DNA from: Armatimonadota bacterium
GTDB taxonomy: Bacteria > Armatimonadota > UBA5829
Length of the DNA: 7,898 nt
Reading direction: 5' to 3'
NCBI GenBank assembly: GCA_026415535.1
Contig: JAOAGX010000093.1
Coordinates: forward strand, 1 to 7,898
This document shows positions 1 through 4,624 of the stretch, piece after piece. Position 1 is the stretch's first letter. The number at the start of each line of letters is the position of its first letter. The position numbers and the translations under genes were made by a program. The notes beneath the pieces are model-generated. The model was not told where the DNA came from. It did not search any database and saw only the letters and a list, made by a program, of their open reading frames with translations.

Positions 1-322
1 GCGTTATAGTATTGCCCGGCGCAAGGTTGTCGTAGGATACTCTTATTCCTACATAGCCCGAGCCGTCATTGCGTCCCGAGCCGTCGTTTATGTAGAAAAA
101 CTTGTTTGTCTCATCTACGAAGGTTACCTTGCCCCAAGTTCTGATCAGCAGGCCGATGTTGTTCATTCCGACGCCGCCTTCGACTCCCGGGGTATGCTCA
201 TTTAGCCGGCCTCCGCCGACAGCCGCATTGTTCATAGCCAGCGGCCGGACTTCCTCGCCCGCCGCAGGACCGAGAGCTATGAGAGCTGTCGTCAGAAACG
301 CCACAACCGAAATCAGTTTCAT
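1..322 (-). CDS. Secreted protein, N-terminal 107 residues (3' end outside window)
   Basis: The frame opens at ATG (322-320) and stays open to the window edge, so the C-terminus is missing. A Shine-Dalgarno AAGAGGTG (335-328) lies 7 nt before the ATG, the usual spacing in this window. The protein begins MKLISVVAFLTTALIALGPA, a clear signal peptide, with likely signal peptidase I cleavage near A-A-G/E-E (residues 20-24). The mature part contains the run IGLLIRTWGKVTFVD followed by FFYINDGSG and GYVGIRV. This alternating hydrophobic pattern with W-G-x-V and Y-I-N-D-G-S-G resembles OB-fold-like beta strands found in large secreted proteins of environmental bacteria. That fold assignment is inference from memory of the pattern. 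Specific function is unknown. It is transcribed away from the repeat tract, from its own promoter at 409-437. Confidence 0.85.
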   Translation of the reverse strand, partial: MKLISVVAFLTTALIALGPAAGEEVRPLAMNNAAVGGGRLNEHTPGVEGGVGMNNIGLLIRTWGKVTFVDETNKFFYINDGSGRNDGSGYVGIRVSYDNLAPGNTIT

Positions 323-408
323 TAGGTCACCTCTTAGTCTGGAAGCCAACGTGCACGGTACAACTCCTCGTCGCTTCGGTGATGTTAAAGTGCAACACCT
401 CTATTAGC

Positions 409-437
409 TATATACCTCATTGTTGAGGATTTGGCAA
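409..437 (-). promoter_or_regulatory. Sigma70-type promoter for the gene at 1-322
   Basis: On the minus strand TTGCCA (437-432), a 17-bp spacer, then TATATA (414-409). Expected transcription start is near 402, giving a leader of about 80 nt. The spacer itself holds a perfect dyad, CCTCA-TTGT-TGAGG (415-428), which could be an operator between the -35 and -10 boxes. Promoter boxes are seen; activity and operator role are inferred. Confidence 0.6.
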
Positions 438-482
438 GGACCGCCGAGCGATTTTGGAAGGATCGGTTTACTGGTAGAGTCT

Positions 483-818
483 TAGATCCTTCGCTTCGCT
501 CAGGATGACGACATTGTCAGGTTGACGGCACTTTCAGAATGGCGACATTGCTCAGGTTGACGGCATTGTTCAGGATGACTACGACATGTTACGTCGCACT
601 GGATTCTTTGCTGCGCTCAGAACGACATGTTACGGCATGCTAGATCCTTCGCTTCGCTCAGGATGACGGCATTGCTCAGTCAGAATGGCAATTGTTGCTC
701 AGAATGACGTTGTTTTGCTGGAAAGACGTCGCCTCGCCTAGAACTATTATGTTGCCTTGCTCAAAAATGACGTTCTTCCGCCTGGAACGATGTTGTCTTG
801 TTCTAGAAATGATGTTGA
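483..818. repeat. Tract of decaying short repeats (TTCGCTTCGCTCAGGATGAC family)
   Basis: Two exact 28-bp copies lie at 483-510 and 641-668; each starts TAGATCC and contains TTCGCTTCGCTCAGGATGAC. A diverged copy lies at about 600-626 (core TTTGCTGCGCTCAGAACGAC). Between and after them are partial units of the form 'cattg-ctcag-gatgacg', for example at 544-562, 563-580, 670-688 and 693-709, fading to about 818. Each full copy contains ATCCT...AGGAT as short inverted arms. Similar 'CTTCGCTCAGGATGAC' repeats are dispersed in intergenic DNA of many environmental bacterial genomes (recollection, not a search). No transposase is nearby, so a non-autonomous or relic element is the best reading. Confidence 0.8.
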
Positions 819-947
819 TTCGTTTCGAAACCTGTGAAACGTTATTCCCTATTCAACGCTCAGTCAAACGCCTGGTCGCTACGGCAGGCCGAGCAATGAA
901 ATGGGGCAACCGCACCTTTGAGCTATGCTCTGGGCGATCGCCCTTTC

Positions 948-968
948 AAAAAGGGGCAAAACCCCATT
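948..968 (-). terminator. Possible intrinsic terminator of the gene ending at 1024
   Basis: Read on the minus strand, GGGG-TTTTG-CCCC is followed directly by TTTTT, about 60 nt after the stop codon. The stem is only 4 bp, so efficiency is uncertain. The neighbouring bases can form two competing structures: CCCTTT/AAAGGG with a 3-nt loop (941-955) and the 12-bp palindrome GGGCGATCGCCC (932-943). Confidence 0.45.
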
Positions 969-1023
969 TCTTTCGTAGTGGCCGGATTTCAGTTTTCGTT
1001 TTTGTGCTTTCTATGCGCCGTTC

Positions 1024-1707
1024 TTACGGGTTGTAAGCCGGGATGATCAGCGCGAGGTTGTCCTTCTTGGTTTCGACCCAATAGGCATACTTCGCTCTGA
1101 GCGTGTCATCGTTGCCCCAACCTTGGTAGGTCATCGTCAGGGAGGTCTGGGAAACACCGTCGAAGTACATCATGGTTTCGGACACCCAACCCGCGATTAC
1201 GGCCTCGTCCCATGTTTTGAGTGTGGTTCCGTCGGTAAACCAAATGTTGTCACCCGATCCACCAGGGCCGTTTGTCGGCGTGTCGTGATTGAACGGATGG
1301 CCAATTAAATGCCAACCTCCTCCCCCTTCGTCACCCTGCACCCCCGGCAGCGAAATCCACATATCTGTCATGTTTCCACTGCTGTCCGGGACGCCGTCCG
1401 GCACTCCGCTGTAGCTGATGCTGGGCACGTTGCCCACATTGAGAAGATAGTAGCCTTCGCCAAGCAGAATGTTTCCGAATGGGCCGACCCCGTCGTAGAA
1501 GAACTCACTACCCGTAGCGGCGTCATACCGGAACAAGTTGTAGTATACATCCACTCCTGCAAACACCGATTCGGGATTTGGATCAAACGGAACCAGGGGG
1601 CAAGCAATGTAGTTCCACGGGGTGTATAGGTCGATTGTGACACTCGCCGCCATGCACACCGCCGAACCCATAACTAACAGTGCAAGCACCAAACCAAACG
1701 TCTTCAT
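1024..1707 (-). CDS. Secreted protein with two Trp-rich beta modules, 227 aa
   Basis: The ATG at 1707 is preceded by a perfect AAAGGAGGTG (1722-1713), 7 nt from the core to the ATG, and opens a signal peptide MKTFGLVLALLVMGSAVCMA. The mature part has two similar halves. Half one has TPWNYIACPLVPFDP, then YNLFRYDAATGSEFFYDG and GEGYYLLN. Half two has GGWHLIGHPFNHDTP, then MMYFDGVSQTS and AKYAYWVETKKDNLALIIP. The shared order W-[NH]-x-I-x-x-P-[LF] ... [YF]-D ... Y-[YW] indicates an internal duplication. Comparable 'W-N-L-I-G-x-P' proteins are abundant among secreted proteins of Armatimonadota-like genomes (from memory). There is no PEP-CTERM tail and no good lipobox (S-A-V-C lacks the small residue before Cys), so release or binding outside the cell is likely. 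Function unknown. An upstream in-frame GTG at 1758 with its own Shine-Dalgarno could add 17 residues. Confidence 0.85.
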   Translation of the reverse strand: MKTFGLVLALLVMGSAVCMAASVTIDLYTPWNYIACPLVPFDPNPESVFAGVDVYYNLFRYDAATGSEFFYDGVGPFGNILLGEGYYLLNVGNVPSISYSGVPDGVPDSSGNMTDMWISLPGVQGDEGGGGWHLIGHPFNHDTPTNGPGGSGDNIWFTDGTTLKTWDEAVIAGWVSETMMYFDGVSQTSLTMTYQGWGNDDTLRAKYAYWVETKKDNLALIIPAYNP

Positions 1708-1772
1708 CGTTTCACCTCCTTTCGGTAGTCTCACTTTCGATGGATATATGCTCAACACGCTTTCACCTCCTC
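1705..1772 (-). promoter_or_regulatory. Two successive Shine-Dalgarno/start pairs in one frame
   Basis: Read on the minus strand, GAGGAGGTGAAA (1772-1761) precedes GTG at 1758, and AAAGGAGGTG (1722-1713) precedes ATG at 1707. Both starts are in the same frame, 51 bp apart with no stop between. The 1707 start gives a normal signal peptide; the 1758 start would put a 17-residue extension with several basic residues in front of it. Starting at 1707 is preferred; the first site may be a translational standby site or an alternative start. Confidence 0.6.
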
Positions 1773-1847
1773 TCTTCTTTAACAGAGGCCAAGCGCTACT
1801 TCACCCGGGCCCTATCAAGATCCGACCCGAGTTCAGCTCCTGACCTC

Positions 1848-1876
1848 TTTATAGCACACGAACTCTGATCTGTCAA
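1848..1876 (-). promoter_or_regulatory. Strong sigma70-type promoter for the gene at 1024-1707
   Basis: TTGACA (1876-1871), a 17-bp spacer, then TATAAA (1853-1848), with TG one base before the -10 (extended -10). Predicted start is near 1841, giving a leader of about 134 nt to the ATG. A perfect 16-bp palindrome sits directly upstream of the -35 box. Confidence 0.8.
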
Positions 1877-1877
1877 C

Positions 1878-1893
1878 CCAGTAATTTTACTGG
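1878..1893. promoter_or_regulatory. Perfect palindrome CCAGTAATTTTACTGG next to a promoter
   Basis: The 16 bp read the same on both strands (CCAGTAA-TT-TTACTGG) and begin one base upstream of the -35 hexamer at 1871-1876. That is a typical place for an activator or repressor dimer. The core GTAATTTTAC recurs at 3540-3549 upstream of another TTGACA box. The palindrome is seen; binding by a regulator is inferred, and none is encoded in the window. Confidence 0.5.
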
Positions 1894-2165
1894 TTTGTAT
1901 TCGGAGTGCTGCGTGAACCGCAACCTTGAACGAGCGTTACGTCCTTCCTCAAAGCTCCGGATCAAGTAACACTCCGAAGAGATGGTACCCAACCGGTATC
2001 ACCAGGAAAACCGCGTAATAACGATAGTACCACAGAATCCTAAGCCCAAAGGTATGATCCGGTAGTTAGTTCGAGTACTATACCTAGCTCTGTGCCCACC
2101 CCTTTGGTGAGGGTGAGAATTGTCAACGTGCCATTATTTAGTATTGGTAGGATGTTTCAGTGTTG

Positions 2166-2203
2166 AGAGAAAAGGCCACCGGCCGTTTGACCGGCGGCCT
2201 TTG
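2166..2203 (-). terminator. Rho-independent terminator of PEP-CTERM gene 1
   Basis: On the minus strand, AAAGGCC-G-CCGG pairs with CCGG-U-GGCCTTT: a 12-bp stem in which one pair is G-U, with an 8-nt loop, followed by TTTTCTCT. On the plus strand the same site would have an A-C mismatch, so the structure favours minus-strand transcripts. It lies about 50 nt after the stop codon at 2253. Confidence 0.85.
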
Positions 2204-2252
2204 TAGTCCAATTGGTGCACCAAGAATGTGTCTTCTTACGCTATTCCTGGAA

Positions 2253-2960
2253 CTACCTTCTGCGTCGGATCGCAAACCCCGCGAGCCCAACAGCCCCCGT
2301 CACCAGAGCGACGATGCTGCCCGGCTCAGGAATCGGCTCGCGCTTCAACAGGAAGTAGTTATTTATAATCGACCCGGCTGTGATACCGCCGAATACACCC
2401 GAGAACTCCGGTGTCAGGGACCCACCGTTTGTGGTAGGGTTAAACGTCCAGAGTAGCTTGGGGGTGGACTCGCCGTAAATCTTGTAGAGCCTGACAAAAA
2501 ACGCGTTTTGAGGCTCCCAACCTGGACCCTTTTTTGGCTGAATGTAAGGCTGCGTTCCAGTCACGCCGCCCCAGTTATCGTCCAGGTCAAACGCTGTGCC
2601 AGTCGGGTTCCAGACTCTTAGCTTAAACGTCGAACCACCAGTCCATCCTGGACGTGTCCCAATAGATAGTGGCCACTCATGGATAACAGTCGGATCGGGA
2701 GGGCTCTCTACCGCATTTATCTTACGGAACGTGTACTGAGTCCCATTCGGAGTGTAGAACATATACACTACATTACCACTAGGGTTCTGGTTACTGGACG
2801 CAGTCGTCGTAGCAGTCCCGTAGATGTTCGCCACTCCCGCGTTCATATTGTTCAAGTCGCTGACAAGCAGGTTGACCTGCCAAAACGTGTCAAACGCGGC
2901 CGACGCGGCTGTTGCCAAGACTACTAGCATGACAACAGACAATACGATAAGCTTTTTCAT
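2253..2960 (-). CDS. PEP-CTERM sorting-domain protein 1, 235 aa
   Basis: A very strong Shine-Dalgarno (GAGGAGGAGGTG, 2980-2967) precedes two adjacent ATGs at 2963 and 2960. The second gives 8-nt spacing and MKKLIVLSVVMLVVLATAAS, a signal peptide; the first would only add one Met. The body (residues 23-205) is rich in Asn, Thr, Gly and aromatic residues with no catalytic motif that I recognise. The C-terminus is a textbook PEP-CTERM tail: IPEP at 210-213, a hydrophobic stretch, then RRRR. In known systems an exosortase recognises this tail and processes the protein during export to the surface or matrix; no exosortase gene is in the window. It shares a spaced pattern with the protein at 3686-4312, so the two are distant paralogues. 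Exact role is unknown. Confidence 0.92.
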   Translation of the reverse strand: MKKLIVLSVVMLVVLATAASAAFDTFWQVNLLVSDLNNMNAGVANIYGTATTTASSNQNPSGNVVYMFYTPNGTQYTFRKINAVESPPDPTVIHEWPLSIGTRPGWTGGSTFKLRVWNPTGTAFDLDDNWGGVTGTQPYIQPKKGPGWEPQNAFFVRLYKIYGESTPKLLWTFNPTTNGGSLTPEFSGVFGGITAGSIINNYFLLKREPIPEPGSIVALVTGAVGLAGFAIRRRR

Positions 2961-3239
2961 CATTTCACCTCCTCCTCTCCTGTTTGGAAACGCGACTGTT
3001 GATATGATTTTGTCGCTTCTCCTTGTGCTCTCCATTTCTTAGGAATCCCCTTTCCGGCTACTATTATTTTGAGTTTTTGGGCGTTCTCACTCAATTTGCT
3101 ATTCTTGCAAATTCCGTGCCAAACGCTCTTCGCTCAATTGGTGCACCTTTGCCAACCTTTCGGGGAAAGAGCACAAGCCTTAAAACCTGTTTTGATACAA
3201 CGTTCCTAGCGCGGGTCAAACTCCCTCGCACCTATTCAG

Positions 3240-3268
3240 ATTGTATCACCACCTTCGGCCATTGTCAA
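3240..3268 (-). promoter_or_regulatory. Strong sigma70-type promoter for PEP-CTERM gene 1
   Basis: TTGACA (3268-3263), a 17-bp spacer, then TACAAT (3245-3240). Predicted start is near 3233, leaving a leader of about 270 nt before the ATG at 2960, long enough for post-transcriptional control. Confidence 0.78.
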
Positions 3269-3491
3269 CGGCCAACTCGAAATTTAGGTAATGGTACTTA
3301 TTCCTCAAAGGAGTCTGAGCGCGGGGTGGATTATAGTGCGGAACGCCGAGCCGTATTTTCTCTAACATCCTGCCACGGCCTCGACTTTTTTCGGCACCTT
3401 CTCCTTCCACAGGCTCATCATCATATTTTGTTGATTCTCTATAGGCAGCTTATTGTTTATCCAAACGCTGCTCTTTTCAGCCTGCAGTATG

Positions 3492-3520
3492 AACTTAGCA
3501 CAAGATCGGCAAGCTGTCAA
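3492..3520 (-). promoter_or_regulatory. Possible second, upstream promoter for PEP-CTERM gene 1
   Basis: TTGACA (3520-3515), a 17-bp spacer, then TAAGTT (3497-3492) with TG one base upstream. The -10 is weak (3 of 6 consensus positions), but the perfect -35, spacing and extended -10 support it. The spacer ends in TGTGC, as does that of the promoter at 1848-1876. It would give a leader above 500 nt. Confidence 0.45.
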
Positions 3521-3539
3521 TAGGTGTCAGAAAAAACAG

Positions 3540-3549
3540 GTAATTTTAC
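3540..3549. promoter_or_regulatory. Second copy of palindromic core GTAATTTTAC
   Basis: The 10-bp core and flanking bases (CAGGTAATTTTACTAG) resemble the perfect palindrome at 1878-1893. Here it lies 19 bp upstream of a TTGACA box rather than 4 bp from core to box. The flanks no longer match as a dyad, so this may be a weaker site for the same regulator or chance. Confidence 0.3.
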
Positions 3550-3602
3550 TAGTATGGGCTTCGAGATACGATCACAGGCTGTCTCTTTAGGTTGGTTTGA
3601 TA

Positions 3603-3660
3603 AGCGCGTCTTCGGCGATTGTTCTGCTTAGTTGAGAAACATCGAATCGCCGAAAACGCT
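3603..3660 (-). repeat. Inverted repeat downstream of PEP-CTERM gene 2
   Basis: Perfect 10-bp arms, TTCGGCGATT (3611-3620) and AATCGCCGAA (3645-3654), are separated by 24 nt; after a 2-nt mismatch the outer bases (GCG with CGC) can pair again. It lies about 30 nt after the stop codon at 3686. There is no following T-run, so it is not a classical terminator; it may stabilise or mark the mRNA 3' end. Confidence 0.45.
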
Positions 3661-3685
3661 AGGTTTGTGATCTATCGCAACAGCC

Positions 3686-4312
3686 TCATTTCACAAACCG
3701 CCTCCGCAAGCATATCAACCCCGCAAGACCCGCAGCAAGCCCAAACATACCTGCCGGCTCGGGCACAACCTCTCTTACAAGCGTGAAATCGGTTATATAC
3801 CCGCCCGGAGAGATCGTATATGACCTGCTGAACTGAGGCGACTTCGACGTGCCACTCAAAGCCGGATCAAAGAAATACTCCACAGCCGAGCCCCTATACA
3901 AAATAACCCTAAAACCTGGATTCGGCCCAATGTCGTAATTGGCAGGTGCGTTCAAGTTCCAACCGGTCAGTATAAAACTCGAATAAGCATACTGTGGACC
4001 AGCATATACGACAAGTCGCCATACCATACGTATCCCCTCGGGCGCGGCAGCGCGAACTTCCCTAGTCCAATAAGGCTGCGAACTGCCCTTGTCCGGACAG
4101 TAGAGCAATACGCCGGACGAAGGGAGCGAGCTTTGCTTGACCGATTCCGTTGTGCCTGTGCCGTAGTAGTTGAATGACGATACGGCAGACCCTTGAGGGT
4201 CCGTGCACCTGAGGTGAACAACCCACTCAGTGTCCAGCGACCACGCAGGCCCCACGGACAAAACCAGGACGCTTGCGACGACCGTCGCAACAAACAAAAT
4301 GACCTTTTTCAC
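3686..4312 (-). CDS. PEP-CTERM sorting-domain protein 2, 208 aa
   Basis: Starts at GTG (4312-4310) with AAGGAG (4324-4319) 6 nt upstream. MKKVILFVATVVASVLVLSV followed by GPAWS is a signal peptide with cleavage near residue 25. The mature region opens LDTEWVVHLRCTD and carries NYYGTGTTES (48-57), a W-x-L-V-V-Y segment, FILTGWNLN, and PQFS...GGYITDFTLVRE before the tail. The last 26 residues are a PEP-CTERM tail: VPEP (183-186), a hydrophobic helix, and RRR near the end. The order D-T-x-W-x-V-x-L, Y-G-T-x-T-T, F-x-L-x-x-W-N, F-x-[FV]-[RI]-L-Y and P-[EQ]-F-S is shared with the protein at 2253-2960, so they belong to one family. Residues 46-70 are encoded a second time at the right end of the window. 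Likely a surface or matrix protein; function unknown. Confidence 0.92.
   Translation of the reverse strand: MKKVILFVATVVASVLVLSVGPAWSLDTEWVVHLRCTDPQGSAVSSFNYYGTGTTESVKQSSLPSSGVLLYCPDKGSSQPYWTREVRAAAPEGIRMVWRLVVYAGPQYAYSSFILTGWNLNAPANYDIGPNPGFRVILYRGSAVEYFFDPALSGTSKSPQFSRSYTISPGGYITDFTLVREVVPEPAGMFGLAAGLAGLICLRRRFVK
4101..4178 (-). repeat. Source segment of a 78-bp duplication (other copy 7821-7898)
   Basis: This stretch inside PEP-CTERM gene 2 (codons 46-70) matches 7821-7898 with a single difference (C at 4106, T at 7826), which is synonymous (Leu TTG versus TTA). The similarity stops abruptly on the left of both copies; on the right it reaches the window edge. Confidence 0.95.
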
Positions 4313-4384
4313 GTTTTTCTCCTTCCGTTAGAAGTGATAGGGCTGTCGATGGCGGATTCGGCGCGCCATTTCGGACGACCGGCG

Positions 4385-4410
4385 GATTTTTCGTCTTGCT
4401 CAGAGTGACA
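4385..4410. repeat. Single degenerate copy of the 483-818 repeat family
   Basis: GATTTTTCGTCTTGCTCAGA followed by GTGACA aligns with the copy near 602-626 (GATTCTTTGCTGCGCTCAGA, then ACGACA). It lies in the presumed leader of PEP-CTERM gene 2, far from the main tract, so the family is dispersed rather than only tandem. Confidence 0.55.
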
Positions 4411-4517
4411 AATATTACGCCTGTAATGACACTTGGCATGCTCCGGAGCAATACTGCATCAAATGCGACCGGATCGACTTAAGATGTTGCCGAACACCTT
4501 GCCACAACAGACAAAGA

Positions 4518-4546
4518 TTGCGCAACTCTAACACAAGGTTTACAAA
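4518..4546 (+). promoter_or_regulatory. Possible promoter for the MEMO gene, facing the minus-strand one
   Basis: TTGCGC (4518-4523), a 17-bp spacer, then TACAAA (4541-4546); matches are only 3 of 6 and 4 of 6. It overlaps the promoter at 4525-4553 almost completely, so the two could not be occupied at once if both are real. Tentative. Confidence 0.3.
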
Positions 4547-4553
4547 ACGTCAA
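4525..4553 (-). promoter_or_regulatory. Sigma70-type promoter for PEP-CTERM gene 2
   Basis: TTGACG (4553-4548), a 17-bp spacer, then TAGAGT (4530-4525). Predicted start near 4518, giving a leader of about 205 nt to the GTG at 4312. The spacer again ends in a TTGTGT-like run, as in two other promoters here. Confidence 0.65.
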
Positions 4554-4624
4554 CAGCGAAGGGAACTCGACTGCCGGCGGGTAAGTAAATCAAAGCTCCG
4601 TAAGTATCTCCGGAGGGATCAAAA

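Larger units (their letters stand above)
323..1023. other. 700-bp non-coding region: leader, repeat tract, terminator area
   Basis: No convincing gene lies here. From left to right it holds the leader and promoter of the first gene (323-437), a spacer, a tract of decaying short repeats (483 to about 818), about 110 bp with no recognisable signal, and a palindrome/hairpin cluster (932-968) downstream of the gene ending at 1024. An open frame at 692-1036 on the plus strand reads through repeats and the terminator and even overlaps the neighbouring gene's stop; it has no Shine-Dalgarno or protein character. Confidence 0.7.
1759..2252. other. Intergenic region of about 490 bp between two secreted-protein genes
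   Basis: It holds the leader, promoter and palindrome of the gene at 1024-1707 and, at the right, the terminator of the gene at 2253-2960. Between them (about 1900-2165) I see only a 9-bp inverted pair, TTCGGAGTG (1900-1908) with CACTCCGAA (1970-1978), and no gene, RNA gene or further promoter that I can support. Confidence 0.65.
2961..3685. other. 725-bp non-coding region with a long leader and two promoter candidates
   Basis: It contains minus-strand promoters at 3240-3268 and 3492-3520, a leader of roughly 270 nt between the first and the ATG at 2960, a palindromic core at 3540-3549, and an inverted repeat at 3611-3654. A plus-strand open frame at 3023-3523 starts at TTG, lacks a ribosome binding site and runs against both promoters, so I do not call it a gene. 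I looked for known riboswitch cores in the leader and found none that fits. Confidence 0.65.
4313..4624. other. Divergent intergenic region between PEP-CTERM gene 2 and MEMO
   Basis: Holds the minus-strand promoter at 4525-4553, a possible opposing plus-strand promoter overlapping it (4518-4546), a relic of the repeat family at about 4385-4410, a small dyad ATTAC-GCCT-GTAAT (4414-4427), and the MEMO Shine-Dalgarno GGAGGG (4612-4617). No gene is seen. Confidence 0.65.

Noticed and set aside
483..818. CRISPR array
   Set aside because: Units are irregularly spaced, the intervening bases are themselves degraded repeat units, and no cas gene is present.
932..943. GGGCGATCGCCC as a cyanobacterial HIP1 site
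   Set aside because: GCGATCGC was noticed only here and once in the TPR gene (about 6064-6074), far below HIP1 density, and nothing else suggests a cyanobacterium.
692..1036. Plus-strand open frame of 114 codons over the repeat tract
   Set aside because: It is composed of repeat relics, terminator and the antisense of the neighbouring gene's end; no ribosome binding site.
1640..1660. Lipobox in the signal peptide of the gene at 1024-1707
   Set aside because: The residues before Cys are S-A-V; the position just before Cys should be Gly, Ala or Ser, so ordinary signal peptidase I cleavage is more likely.
2077..2126. Minus-strand TTGACA (2126-2121) and TATAGT (2082-2077) as a promoter
   Set aside because: They are 38 bp apart and neither has a partner box at 16-18 bp.
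2209..2221. 13-bp direct repeat CAATTGGTGCACC at 2209-2221 and 3135-3147, flanking PEP-CTERM gene 1
   Set aside because: One such 13-mer match in about 8 kb is expected by chance roughly half of the time, and there are no other signs of an insertion.
3140..3175. Possible cyclic-di-GMP riboswitch (CGAAAGG and GGCAAAGG on the minus strand)
   Set aside because: The order GGGACGCAAAGCC and the second stem of the class are missing; only short shared words remain.
3023..3523. Plus-strand open frame of 166 codons in the region between the PEP-CTERM genes
   Set aside because: It starts at TTG with no Shine-Dalgarno, the product has no domain or signal character, and it runs against two minus-strand promoters and the leader of PEP-CTERM gene 1.
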